Below, one piece after another: positions 23,659 to 32,482 of a stretch of 44,507 nucleotides of DNA. Positions within the stretch are counted from its first letter, which is position 1. The number at the start of each line of letters is the position of its first letter. The DNA is taken from NCBI GenBank assembly GCA_900540705.1, contig UQGR01000009.1, positions 1 through 44,507 of the forward strand, read 5' to 3'. This DNA comes from an uncultured Mollicutes bacterium. GTDB taxonomy: Bacteria > Bacillota_I > Bacilli_A > Acholeplasmatales > Anaeroplasmataceae. Position numbers and translations under genes: made by a program. The notes beneath the pieces were generated by a model that searched no databases, was not told where the DNA came from, and saw only the letters and a list, made by a program, of their open reading frames with translations.

Positions 23659-25317
23659 ATGAAACGTTTAGTTATGCTTTGTTCAATCCTATGTTTAGGA
23701 TTTTTCATATTACTCACAGGTTGTACAGATACGAACAACCTTCCTGCCATAGAAGGAACGATGAGTACCGTCATTTATAAAACGGCGATTTCTGTAAATA
23801 CTTCATTTACAGACACGAACGAACATGATTTGTATCATGATATGGTTAAGGTATTTGTCTCCTTAAGTAGTACAGGAGATGAGGCTAAGGAGATTTCTCG
23901 TAAGGATGTAATCATCGTTAAACCTACTGTAGGAGAGGATGGAAGCATTTCTAAAGAAATGTCTGGTCAAAAGCTAGAATTTTCCAATCTTACAGCAGAT
24001 ACAAAATATGTATTAAAGCTTGTCATTACTGCAAGTGGTAGTCAGAAGACATTAAACACTAGAGAAGTAACAACTATCAATAATGGAGAGTCTGAGGATG
24101 ACCCAATCCTAATCGATAGTTTAGATTTATTGCTGGGTATGAATAAAGATAAAAAGGCATATTATAAATTAACTGCTGACATTGATTGTGGTGGCACCTT
24201 ATCCTCTATATTTAATTCTAGTAGCTATTTTTCTGGAAAGCTAGATGGAGATGGTCATAAAATTTACAATATGACCTTTGATAGCAATAATTATACTGGT
24301 TTATTCGGCTATATGCAGGGAGCTACTGTGAAGAATCTTGTAATAGAGGATGCAACCTATAATGCCAGTCGTTCTGAAACATATTTAGGCGCTTTAGCAG
24401 GCTATGCTAAGAACTGTACCATTCAAAATGTTACAGTAAACAGAGTTGATTTTTCACATTCTGGTCAATCTACTAGAAATTCCTACCTTGGAGGACTAGT
24501 TGGTAAGGCTGAGGATTCTACGATTGAAAATTGTGTTGTCAATGATTTAAGTTTAAAAATTATTCGTGGTCAATTAAGAATTTATGTAGGTGGTTTTATC
24601 GGTATCAATGAAAACACCAAAATTACTAACTGTCATGTCAATGGTACTATGGATACAACGATTGTTTATACAAATCCAAGCTCTTCAGAAGAAAATAACG
24701 GAGGTTGTTTCTATTTGGGTGGCTTCTGTGGAGTAAATGATTCTAACTTAGGAATCCACAGCTCTTATTCTAAAGTAAATATTACTGTGAAGGAAGATTC
24801 TGTAAACAATAGTGGTACGAAAAAGCATAAAACCTATGTAGGTGGATTTGCAGGAGGAAATATTCATGATGGCTCTAAATTTATAGATTGTGCAGCCATT
24901 GGTGAAATTAATGTGAAAGCAGAAAATATGTACACCTTCTATTTTGGAGGCTTTGCAGGATATACAGACGACCAAAATATTTCTCGCTTTGAAAATTGTA
25001 TTTATGTACCTACTGGTACAGGTGTAACCATTGATTTAATGCCAAAGAAGGAAGAGAAGGAATCTACAGGAGATTCTACGGATAAAGAGGAAGACAAGGA
25101 AGAGGATAAGGGGATTGCTCAAACTGCCTATGTATCCTTGGCAATTGGTCGAATTGGTGAAAAATCAAGACAGACGATTATCAATGTCATTGTGTATCGT
25201 GATGTAATTACAATCAATAATGAGCATGAGAAAACAAATAAGACGCTTTACACGGTTAGTACAGATATCAGCTTGTTTAGTCAGGCAATACAGACAGTGA
25301 TTAGAGACGCAGCATAG
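23659..25317 (+). CDS. Surface lipoprotein with beta-helix (GLUG-like) repeats
   Basis: The 552-aa product has a lipoprotein signal peptide with the lipobox LLTGC (Cys about residue 22), so it should be lipid-anchored on the outer face of the membrane. Residues about 30-145 look like a fibronectin-type or similar beta domain (NLTADTKYVLKLVI). Residues about 150-450 carry repeats of the type GKLDGDGHKIYNMTF, GLFGYMQGATVKNLVI, GALAGYAKNCTIQNVTV, GGLVGKAEDSTIENCVV, GGFIGINENTKITNCHV, which match the GLUG-like beta-helix pattern seen in surface adhesins. A very acidic linker (KEEKESTGDSTDKEEDKEED) lies near 470-490. AGAAGGA precedes the ATG. It is transcribed alone, from its own promoter to a short terminator. 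The binding target is not known. Confidence 0.85.
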   Translation: MKRLVMLCSILCLGFFILLTGCTDTNNLPAIEGTMSTVIYKTAISVNTSFTDTNEHDLYHDMVKVFVSLSSTGDEAKEISRKDVIIVKPTVGEDGSISKEMSGQKLEFSNLTADTKYVLKLVITASGSQKTLNTREVTTINNGESEDDPILIDSLDLLLGMNKDKKAYYKLTADIDCGGTLSSIFNSSSYFSGKLDGDGHKIYNMTFDSNNYTGLFGYMQGATVKNLVIEDATYNASRSETYLGALAGYAKNCTIQNVTVNRVDFSHSGQSTRNSYLGGLVGKAEDSTIENCVVNDLSLKIIRGQLRIYVGGFIGINENTKITNCHVNGTMDTTIVYTNPSSSEENNGGCFYLGGFCGVNDSNLGIHSSYSKVNITVKEDSVNNSGTKKHKTYVGGFAGGNIHDGSKFIDCAAIGEINVKAENMYTFYFGGFAGYTDDQNISRFENCIYVPTGTGVTIDLMPKKEEKESTGDSTDKEEDKEEDKGIAQTAYVSLAIGRIGEKSRQTIINVIVYRDVITINNEHEKTNKTLYTVSTDISLFSQAIQTVIRDAA

Positions 25318-25330
25318 AGCTATTTTAACA

Positions 25331-25353
25331 TTTTGGAGCTGATGCTCCTTTTT
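25331..25353 (+). terminator. Short terminator after the lipoprotein gene
   Basis: GGAGC (25335-25339) pairs with GCTCC (25344-25348) over TGAT, followed by TTTTTG. The stem is only 5 bp but GC-rich. Confidence 0.6.
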
Positions 25354-25378
25354 GTGCTAGTATAGGAGATGAAGATTG

Positions 25379-26707
25379 ATGGGACTTAAAATATATAATT
25401 CTTTATCTAATCAGATGGAAGAATTTAAGCCAATCCATGAAGGAAAAGTAAATATGTATGTATGTGGTCCTACTGTGTATAATCATATTCATATTGGGAA
25501 TGCTAGACCAGTTGTGTTCTACGATATGCTGAAAAACTATTTGGAATTTTTAGGGTATCAGGTAACATATGCCTCTAATATTACAGATGTAGATGATAAA
25601 ATCATCAATCAAGCCATCGCTGAGCATAAAACAGAAAAGGAAATTGCAGCGTACTATGAAAAATCCTATTTTGAAGCAGTCGAGAAGGTCGGCAGCAAAC
25701 GGCCTGACGTTGTTTCCTATGCAACAGACTATATTGAAGAAATGATTCATTTTATAGAAGCTTTGATAGAGAAGGGCTTTGCCTATGAGGTCGATGGAGA
25801 TGTATTCTTCCGTGTAAAATGTATTCCAGATTATGGATGCTTATCTAATCAGGTGAGTGAGGATTTAGAACAGGGAGCCAGAATTAGTATCAATGAGAAA
25901 AAGGAGAATCCATTAGATTTTTCCTTGTGGAAAAAAACAGACATTGGTGTGAAATGGAACTCTCCATTTGGTGAGGGTCGCCCTGGATGGCATACGGAAT
26001 GTGTTGTAATGAATCGTAAAATTTTCGGGGAAGAAATTGATATTCATGGCGGAGGAATGGATTTGAAGTTTCCTCATCATGAGAATGAAATTGCTCAAAG
26101 TGAGGCTTTATATCACAATCACCTTGCAAAGTATTGGATGCATGTGGGTAGACTAGAATTAGAAGGCCATAAAATGTCTAAATCCCTGCATAATGTTATT
26201 TTTGTTAAGGATTTGGAGAATAATAGAACTGGAATGATTCTGCGTATGGTATTGGTTTTTACACCGTATCGTAATAATTTCTCTTATTCTGAAGAAATTT
26301 ATACCCAGTATGAGAAGGTTTTCGATAAGTGGCAAAGAGCTTATAAGCAGGGACTTTACGAGCTACAGCTTCAAGGAATAGAGGATAAGCAGGTAGTTGG
26401 AGCAGATATCGAAGCATTTAAGGAATATATGAATCAGGATTTGAATGTACAGAATGTGATGATGCTGATGGAACAGGTAGTAAAGGATATCAATATTGCA
26501 ATTCGTACCAAGGATGGAATGAGTCTTTGTGCAAAATGGAATACTTTAGATACTATACTTAAGGTTTTAGGAATTAACCTATTTGTAAATCCTCTTACTG
26601 AAGAACAGCTGGAGGTTTACAAAAAATGGAACGAAGCTAGAGCGGCTAAGGATTTTTCTGCAGCTGACCAATATCGCCAGCGTCTTATGGAATGGCATTT
26701 GGTATAA
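25379..26707 (+). CDS. cysS: Cysteine--tRNA ligase
   Basis: CysRS charges tRNA-Cys in the cytoplasm. The 442-aa product has the zinc ligand Cys29 in YVCGPTVYNH, the class I HIGH-type motif HIGN (38-41), the second zinc region GWHTECV, HGGGMDLKFPHHENEIAQSEA, and KMSKS (in EGHKMSKSLHN). I chose ATG 25379, which has AGGAGA nine bases before; a TTG one codon earlier is in frame. No T-box leader is seen in the 60-base gap upstream. In many Bacillota cysS is followed by mrnC and rlmB. Here a P-type ATPase and a small ORF lie between cysS and rlmB. Confidence 0.97.
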   Translation: MGLKIYNSLSNQMEEFKPIHEGKVNMYVCGPTVYNHIHIGNARPVVFYDMLKNYLEFLGYQVTYASNITDVDDKIINQAIAEHKTEKEIAAYYEKSYFEAVEKVGSKRPDVVSYATDYIEEMIHFIEALIEKGFAYEVDGDVFFRVKCIPDYGCLSNQVSEDLEQGARISINEKKENPLDFSLWKKTDIGVKWNSPFGEGRPGWHTECVVMNRKIFGEEIDIHGGGMDLKFPHHENEIAQSEALYHNHLAKYWMHVGRLELEGHKMSKSLHNVIFVKDLENNRTGMILRMVLVFTPYRNNFSYSEEIYTQYEKVFDKWQRAYKQGLYELQLQGIEDKQVVGADIEAFKEYMNQDLNVQNVMMLMEQVVKDINIAIRTKDGMSLCAKWNTLDTILKVLGINLFVNPLTEEQLEVYKKWNEARAAKDFSAADQYRQRLMEWHLV

Positions 26708-26720
26708 AGAATAAAAGAAT

Positions 26721-26743
26721 ATTTCCTATATTTTGGAAATTTT
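26721..26743 (+). terminator. Weak hairpin after cysS
   Basis: ATTTCC (26721-26726) pairs with GGAAAT (26735-26740), then a few T. The stem is AT-rich and the T tract short, so termination is uncertain. Confidence 0.35.
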
Positions 26744-26787
26744 AAAAATAAACGGATGATGTTTCATTGTCCATTAGGAGGTAAACT

Positions 26788-29700
26788 ATGGCAACTTTTG
26801 ATGACAAAAGCATATTTGGAAAAAGAGAAAGCATAGATGCAAGTGCTGAGCCTAAAAAAGAGCTTGATGAGGAACTTCTAGAGGAAGATACAATAGAAGA
26901 GGATCAGGAAGAACAAGAAGAAGAACTATCATTAGATGAGGACGATTCTTTAGATGCCAAGGTAATTGGTGAAGAATTGGTTGAAAGTGATAAGGTTCGG
27001 AAAACTAGAGAAAAAAGAGAAGCTAAGGAAAAGAAGCTTGCTGAAAAGCAATATAATAAAATGGTGAAAAATCATCGTAAGGCTATGAAGAAGAATCCAG
27101 AGAATATCAAAAGATATGATACGGATCCTGAAAAAGGCTTGCCAGATGAGGTGGTAGATCGTCGTATATTGGATAATTTAGTAAATGTTACGAAAAAAGG
27201 GTCTACGAAATCTCGAAAGATGATTGTCATTTCTAATATTTTTACCTTCTTTAATATTTTAACTATCTCTATTGCAATATGGCTTATGACAATTCAGGCT
27301 TGGACAGACTTAGTTTTCCTAGTCATTGTTACAGCAAATGTTGTCATTGGAATTTATCAGGAGTTAAAAGCAAAGAAAACTATCGACAATCTATCCTTAT
27401 TATCTGCCCCTAGTGCGGTAGTCATTAGAAATGGTCAGAAAAAGGAAATTGGAGTTGGAGATGTCGTTTTAGATGATTTAATTGTTTTAAATTCTGGCAA
27501 CCAAATTTGTGCAGATAGTGTGGTAGTGAGTGGATCTATCGAGGTTAACGAATCCTTATTGACAGGTGAAAGTAATGCAATCATTAAAAAGACAGGCGAC
27601 CTGTTATTTTCTGGCTCCTTTGTGGTTTCTGGAAGCTGTAATGCTAGAGTAGACAAGGTCGGTAAGGATAATTATATAGAAAAGCTTTCTGATCAGGCTA
27701 AAAAATATCAGAAGCCAAATTCTCAGCTTTTAAAATCTTTAAAAATGATTATTTATGTAATGGCTGTCCTCATTATTCCTATTGGTTTAACCTTATTCTG
27801 TTTACAATTCTTAAATAGTGGGATTCCTTATGTTACCGCAGTAAGAAAAACTGCAGGTGCTATGGTAGGTATGATTCCATCTGGATTGTGGCTATTGACG
27901 TCTGTTGCGTTATTTGTCGGAGTTATAAAGCTATCTCAGAGAAATGTATTGGTACAAGAACTATATTGTATTGAAATGTTAGCTAGAATTAATGTACTAT
28001 GCTTGGATAAAACAGGTACGATTACAGATGGTACGATGAGTGTCAAGGATGTGATTGATTTTAATTCCTTGTATGGACTGACTACAAAAAATATTATTTC
28101 CGCAATGTTAAATGCGCTCAATGAAAGTAATTTGACATCGGTAGCCTTAGAGGAAAAGTTTGGATTAAATAAGAGAATTAAGCATCTAGCTACAATTCCT
28201 TTTAGTTCCCAAAGAAAGTTTAATGCTGTTACATTTGATAAAATAGGAACCTTTGCGTTAGGTGCTCCTGAATTTGTTTTGAAAGCTCATTTTGAGCGCA
28301 TTAAAAGAGAAGTAAATAAATATGCAAGTATGGGATATCGTGTTCTATGTCTTGCTCATTTTAATGGAATGATCAATGGAACATCTTTACCAGATAGCGA
28401 TCCAGAGGTTGTATCTTTGATTTTAATTGAGGATAATATTCGTCCCGATGCAATTAATACCATCAACTACTTTAAAGAAAGTGGTGTTTCCGTACGTGTT
28501 ATTTCTGGAGATAACCCAATTACAGTTTCTAAAATTTCAGAGCGTGCAGGTATAGAGAATGCCGACCAGTATATTTCCCTAGATGGCTTATCAGATGCCG
28601 AGGTTGAAAGAGCAGCGCTGAAGTATACTGTATTTGGTCGTGTTTCTCCATCTCAGAAAAAACTATTGGTTACCACCTTGAAAAATGCTGGTAAAAAGGT
28701 TGCGATGACAGGTGATGGTGTCAACGATATTCTTGCTTTAAGAGAGGCAGACTGCTCCATTGCTATTGCTTCAGGTAGTGAGGCTGCTAGAAATGTAAGT
28801 CACCTTGTACTGCTAGACTCTAATTTTGATTCTATGCCTAAGGTAGTAGCTGAGGGAAGAAGAGTTATCAACAACGTTACAGGTGTTGCTTCCCTATTCT
28901 TAACTAAAACAATATTCTCATTATTACTTGCAATACAGGCTATGATGAGTGGTGGTGCTTATCCAATTTCTACAAATCAGCTGATTATGATTGATTTGTT
29001 TGCGATTGGTATTCCATCCTTCTTCCTAGTTCTAGAACCGAATAATAAAGAGGTAGATGGTAATTTCTTAAGCAATATTTTAAAGGGTGCCTTACCAGGT
29101 GCTCTCACGATTATGATTATATCGATATTGATATTCAGCTTGTCGGAGGGCATGAGCTTAGATACAATTACAATTCAGACCATCATTGGTATTGCCGCAA
29201 CCCATACCTGCTTAATGGTTTTATTTAAGGTATGCAAACCGTTCAATACCCTGAGAAGAACGTTGTGCATTTGCTGCTATGGGGCATTCCTAATTATTAC
29301 ATTCCTATTACCACAGTTCTTAGAATTTAGACCAGTCGTTACCTTCTCTCAATACTATTCTAATTCTATCAAGGAAGATGTAATGACGTATACCCCGCAA
29401 ATAGAAATTAGCGCGGATTACTATTATGTTTACGATGGTAAGGTAACAACCTATCAAAAGGTTTCTTCAGAGAATAATATTAATATTTCTTGTGTTCATC
29501 AGGATGGGAAGTTCTACTATGTGTTTAATGGAACGAATATAAAAGAAGATGTTGTAATTCCAGATATCTCCTTCTTGTCTAATGGAAATATTGTTTTAGG
29601 TGGTACCTCAGTATTCTATTTGGCTAGACGCGATGATGGCAGTAATGAAAAGCGTCTCCTCACCTATGAGCCTAATTTTGAAGAGAAATTTTCTATCAAT

Positions 29701-30609
29701 GAAAAAGGCTTCCTATTCTATGATGGAAAAGCAGTGATGCGAACCTTAACAGAAACAGATGAGTACTATAAATTTTATAATAAATATGGGTCAAATAGAA
29801 CTTTAGATGTTCAAATTTGTATAATGCCAACCGTAGAACTGAAAAATGACCAGTTAACGGTTATCCCTAGAAATTTTACAGTAAATAGTTCACAGGAAAC
29901 AACAAATAAAACCTATAAAACGAATTTGACCTCAAGGGATAACATCGATTTAAGTATTAACGTTAAGACTATGGAGCTTTTAGTAAATGGAACTGCGTTA
30001 GCACCTATTTTAGAAGATGGAACACCGTCTTCAAATACATACAAGGTTGAGTATCCTACAGTATCCTTTGATTCTAAAAACAATATCATAGTTAATGGTA
30101 TTGATACCGGAGCTTCTGTTTCAAAATTTGGAATTGACAATATTGTAGTGGATAATAAGGTTGTCGATACCTCTATCATTAAGGTATTCCCATATGACGC
30201 TTCTTATTATTTAGTAGATAAGGATGCAGTATCCACAGTTGGAGGAATCAATACAAATGTAAGATTGTCTAACCCGTTGATCTGTCCAGATGTATCTACC
30301 ACACAAAGTGGTTATTATATTATTGATGGCTACTATACGAACTTTAAGGCCATTTCTAATACACCAGACCCTAAGATTGATGGAGATTATAATCTGGTTT
30401 TAGGTGGAGTGACTACAGATTATCGTATTTCTCCTAATACGGTTTCAACAACGACTGGCGGAATTGTCAAAGAACTCACACTGCAAGGAAAAATTTTCCT
30501 TCTAATGCTGTGCTTATTAGCTGTTCCATCTATGCATTTATTACAGGCTGTAGTTCCTTGGATTAAGCGTCAAATTGCGTTGATTCAGAAGATTTTATCT
30601 AAGTTCTAA
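26788..30609 (+). CDS. P-type cation ATPase with a large extracytoplasmic insert
   Basis: This 1273-aa protein has all P-type ATPase motifs: A-domain TGES (259-262), phosphorylation motif DKTGT with Asp407, TGDGVND (641-647). The M4 sequence is IPSG (363-366) rather than the PEGL of calcium pumps. Residues 1-140 form a charged cytoplasmic extension, very acidic at 24-54 and basic after. Membrane helices are apparent near 145-190 (two), 318-385 (two), and five between about 690 and 850. Then comes a polar, Tyr/Asn/Thr-rich region of about 380 residues (about 850-1230) with no hydrophobic helix, then a last helix near 1235-1255 and a basic tail. By helix count this puts the region outside the cell between M9 and M10. 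GGAGGT precedes the ATG. The transported ion cannot be assigned. Confidence 0.9.
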   Translation: MATFDDKSIFGKRESIDASAEPKKELDEELLEEDTIEEDQEEQEEELSLDEDDSLDAKVIGEELVESDKVRKTREKREAKEKKLAEKQYNKMVKNHRKAMKKNPENIKRYDTDPEKGLPDEVVDRRILDNLVNVTKKGSTKSRKMIVISNIFTFFNILTISIAIWLMTIQAWTDLVFLVIVTANVVIGIYQELKAKKTIDNLSLLSAPSAVVIRNGQKKEIGVGDVVLDDLIVLNSGNQICADSVVVSGSIEVNESLLTGESNAIIKKTGDLLFSGSFVVSGSCNARVDKVGKDNYIEKLSDQAKKYQKPNSQLLKSLKMIIYVMAVLIIPIGLTLFCLQFLNSGIPYVTAVRKTAGAMVGMIPSGLWLLTSVALFVGVIKLSQRNVLVQELYCIEMLARINVLCLDKTGTITDGTMSVKDVIDFNSLYGLTTKNIISAMLNALNESNLTSVALEEKFGLNKRIKHLATIPFSSQRKFNAVTFDKIGTFALGAPEFVLKAHFERIKREVNKYASMGYRVLCLAHFNGMINGTSLPDSDPEVVSLILIEDNIRPDAINTINYFKESGVSVRVISGDNPITVSKISERAGIENADQYISLDGLSDAEVERAALKYTVFGRVSPSQKKLLVTTLKNAGKKVAMTGDGVNDILALREADCSIAIASGSEAARNVSHLVLLDSNFDSMPKVVAEGRRVINNVTGVASLFLTKTIFSLLLAIQAMMSGGAYPISTNQLIMIDLFAIGIPSFFLVLEPNNKEVDGNFLSNILKGALPGALTIMIISILIFSLSEGMSLDTITIQTIIGIAATHTCLMVLFKVCKPFNTLRRTLCICCYGAFLIITFLLPQFLEFRPVVTFSQYYSNSIKEDVMTYTPQIEISADYYYVYDGKVTTYQKVSSENNINISCVHQDGKFYYVFNGTNIKEDVVIPDISFLSNGNIVLGGTSVFYLARRDDGSNEKRLLTYEPNFEEKFSINEKGFLFYDGKAVMRTLTETDEYYKFYNKYGSNRTLDVQICIMPTVELKNDQLTVIPRNFTVNSSQETTNKTYKTNLTSRDNIDLSINVKTMELLVNGTALAPILEDGTPSSNTYKVEYPTVSFDSKNNIIVNGIDTGASVSKFGIDNIVVDNKVVDTSIIKVFPYDASYYLVDKDAVSTVGGINTNVRLSNPLICPDVSTTQSGYYIIDGYYTNFKAISNTPDPKIDGDYNLVLGGVTTDYRISPNTVSTTTGGIVKELTLQGKIFLLMLCLLAVPSMHLLQAVVPWIKRQIALIQKILSKF

Positions 30610-30657
30610 AAATGTATGATTTTGTAGAATATTGCTCAAACTATAATGGGTGATATT

Positions 30658-30816
30658 ATGCAGGATGATTTTGACGAATCAAGGGTAAAAGTAGATAGCC
30701 CAAGCTATATGCTTCAACGATGTGTTAAGGTAGAAGAATTTTATGACTATGAATTTGGTGATGAATTTTTCGTATTAGCACCTGTTGATGTGAATGATTT
30801 ATATAATCAAAATTAA
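30658..30816 (+). CDS. Small acidic protein (52 aa), unknown
   Basis: The ATG follows GGTGAT (30649-30654), an extended Shine-Dalgarno also seen before the XRE and rlmB genes. The 52-aa product is acidic (many Asp/Glu, MQDDFDES at the start), has one Cys, no membrane helix and no signal peptide, and ends LYNQN. A TATAAT (30642-30647) lies just before the ribosome site, though with a poor -35. The ORF ends four codons before a perfect 13-bp terminator hairpin, which supports it being a real transcribed unit. It lies 48 bases after the P-type ATPase; a small regulator of that pump is one possibility, but nothing in the sequence proves it. Confidence 0.55.
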   Translation: MQDDFDESRVKVDSPSYMLQRCVKVEEFYDYEFGDEFFVLAPVDVNDLYNQN

Positions 30817-30827
30817 AATGAAACTAT

Positions 30828-30873
30828 ATAGAGCATATCCTATTCTTTTTAGGCAGGGATATGCTCTATTTTT
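30828..30873 (+). terminator. Strong rho-independent terminator after the 52-aa ORF
   Basis: ATAGAGCATATCC (30828-30840) and GGATATGCTCTAT (30857-30869) form a perfect 13-bp stem, followed by TTTTT. It separates the ATPase unit from the rlmB-nusG unit. The 120 bases from here to 30997 hold only the rlmB promoter. Confidence 0.9.
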
Positions 30874-30964
30874 TATAAAAAAATTGTAAAATTCTTTTAG
30901 TATGCTTATTATATTTAAAAAAGTATAAATCATAAAGATGCTTTCTTTTTATGATATTTTTTGG

Positions 30965-30970
30965 TATAAT
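30965..30970 (+). promoter_or_regulatory. -10 box upstream of rlmB
   Basis: TATAAT (30965-30970), preceded by TTGG; no good -35 at the proper distance. The start codon lies 27 bases downstream after GTGGTGAT. Confidence 0.5.
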
Positions 30971-30997
30971 AGTTAAGAAAAGTATAGTGGTGATTAT

Positions 30998-31702
30998 ATG
31001 ATTAAAATATATGGAAAGAATTGCATCAATGAAGCTATCCGAGCGAACCATGGCTTACAAAAGGTGTTTATTTTGGATACTCAAGCTCAAAAGGATAAGT
31101 CCTTTTTAGAATTATTGAGGGATAAGAAAATCGAGTTTTCTGTATTAGATAAATCAAAAATGAATTCCTTATTTGGAAGCTCCCATCAGGGATATGCTGC
31201 TTATCGAGAGGATTATAGGATTTATGATGAATCTATTTTAGATTTGCCATTTTTTAGTCCCAAACGATTTTTATTACTGGATGGAATCATGGATCCCCAT
31301 AATTTAGGGGCAATTCTTCGAAGTGTGGATGCTTTTGGGTATGATGCAGTGATTCTACCTAAAAATAGAAGCTGTTCTGTGAATGAGACTGTTGCCCATA
31401 TTTCTACTGGTGCAATCGAATATGTCAAAGTTGCCTACGTGAATAGTCTTTCTAATTTCATTCTCCAAATGAAGGAGAAGGGATTTTGGATTTGTGGTAC
31501 AGATGCCAAAGGAACTATAGCGGCAGAAGGTATTGATAAAACACTAGATTTAGGAATTATTATTGGTTCAGAAGGCTTTGGAATGAGTCGTACCCTGCTT
31601 AAGCAGTCCGATTTTTTGATTTCTATCCCTATGACAGGGCATGTAAATAGTTTAAATGCCTCTGTTAGTACAGGAATTGTGTTATATGCTTTAAGAAAAT
31701 AA
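30998..31702 (+). CDS. rlmB: SpoU/TrmH-family RNA 2-prime-O-methyltransferase (RlmB type)
   Basis: SpoU-type enzymes methylate a ribose in rRNA or tRNA; RlmB acts on G2251 of 23S rRNA. The 234-aa protein has an N-terminal substrate-binding domain (residues about 1-80, with NCINEAIRANHGLQKVFIL) and the C-terminal SPOUT fold with its three motifs: DGIMDPHNLGAILRS (motif 1), GSEGFGMSR (motif 2) and IPMTGHVNSLNASVSTGIVLYA (motif 3). GTGGTGAT precedes the ATG. The position just before a sigma factor, rpmG, secE and nusG is the usual one for rlmB in Bacillota, which supports this assignment over a tRNA-specific TrmH. Distance to the sigma factor gene is 7 bases, so they share a transcript. Confidence 0.9.
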   Translation: MIKIYGKNCINEAIRANHGLQKVFILDTQAQKDKSFLELLRDKKIEFSVLDKSKMNSLFGSSHQGYAAYREDYRIYDESILDLPFFSPKRFLLLDGIMDPHNLGAILRSVDAFGYDAVILPKNRSCSVNETVAHISTGAIEYVKVAYVNSLSNFILQMKEKGFWICGTDAKGTIAAEGIDKTLDLGIIIGSEGFGMSRTLLKQSDFLISIPMTGHVNSLNASVSTGIVLYALRK

Positions 31703-31709
31703 GGAGTAT

Positions 31710-32258
31710 ATGTATTATAAAGCAAATGATAGTGAATTGATTTATTTGATTAAGGATGGCAATTTAGTGGCTAAAAGAGTACTATATGAAAAGTATTGTC
31801 ACCTGATAAAAAAGATTTACTATGATACATCCTATTGTCGTGCTTTAATTTATTTAGATTTTCAGCAGGAATGTCTAATGCGTTTAGAACAGGCCATTTT
31901 CTCTTATGAAGAGGGCTTTGCTTGTTCCTTTTATACATATTTTACTTTAGTAATACGGAGACTGACCTATAAGCTTTTGAGAAATGACGCTTTAAAGGTA
32001 AAGGAAAGAAATGTAGAATACACATCCTTTGAAAGCTTTAGAGATGCTTGTAGTGAATCTAAGGTATTAAGAATCATAGGAAAAGAATTTCAAAAGGAGC
32101 CTTTAGAGGAAAGAAACATTTTAGAATATTGTTTTTTACGTAATTGTTCTTTGGCGGCCTTTACTAGAAAATTTGAATTAAATTATTTTGAAACCTACCC
32201 TTTATATAAAAAAGTTCAGAAGAAACTAGAAAAGATATTGACTAATTTCATAGATTGA
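31710..32258 (+). CDS. Sigma-70-family factor, SigH-like
   Basis: The 182-aa protein has sigma region 2 (residues about 8-90): an -10-binding helix of the form YLDFQQECLMRLEQAIFSYEEGFACSFYTYFTLVIRRL, equivalent to the DLIQEG...FDPxKG.xFSTYA of other sigma factors. Region 4 (about 130-180) is weaker, with EERNILEYCFLRNCSLAAFTRKF and a Lys-rich end. Its place between rlmB and rpmG-secE-nusG is exactly that of sigH in Bacillus, which supports a SigH/ComX-like alternative sigma factor. The AAGGAG is only three bases from the ATG, so initiation may be weak. A terminator follows at 32272. No genes for an anti-sigma factor lie near. Confidence 0.8.
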   Translation: MYYKANDSELIYLIKDGNLVAKRVLYEKYCHLIKKIYYDTSYCRALIYLDFQQECLMRLEQAIFSYEEGFACSFYTYFTLVIRRLTYKLLRNDALKVKERNVEYTSFESFRDACSESKVLRIIGKEFQKEPLEERNILEYCFLRNCSLAAFTRKFELNYFETYPLYKKVQKKLEKILTNFID

Positions 32259-32271
32259 GATAGAATAGGCA

Positions 32272-32296
32272 TAGAGCCTTAAAAGGTTTTTTTATT
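32272..32296 (+). terminator. Hairpin and T tract after the sigma factor gene
   Basis: AGCCTT pairs with AAGGTT (one GU pair) over AA, followed by TTTTT. The stem is short, and read-through into rpmG-secE-nusG is likely. Confidence 0.55.
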
Positions 32297-32319
32297 TTGA
32301 ACGAAATGGAGGGTTAGCG

Positions 32320-32469
32320 TTGCGTACAAAGGTAATACTAGTTTGTGAGGAATGTTTATCTAGAAATTATACGACAACCAAAAATCCTCAAAAAACGGTA
32401 GACAGAATAGAAACAAAAAAATATTGTAAAAATTGTAATAAATATACAATTCATAAGGAAACAAGATAA
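32320..32469 (+). CDS. rpmG: Ribosomal protein L33, zinc-binding type
   Basis: The start is a TTG at 32320, after a GGAGGG site (32308-32313); there is no in-frame ATG nearby. The 49-aa product reads MRTKVILVCEECLSRNYTTT at the start, KYCKNCNKYTIHKETR at the end, with two Cys pairs (Cys9/Cys12 and Cys36/Cys39) that bind zinc in the C+ form of L33. Its place directly before secE (13 bases) matches the rpmG-secE-nusG order of Bacillota. Easily missed because it is short and has a non-ATG start. Confidence 0.95.
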   Translation: MRTKVILVCEECLSRNYTTTKNPQKTVDRIETKKYCKNCNKYTIHKETR

Positions 32470-32482
32470 AGGAGAAAAAATT

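Noticed and set aside
25318..25378. Possible T-box leader of cysS
   Set aside because: The gap is only about 60 bases, mostly filled by the terminator of the lipoprotein gene.
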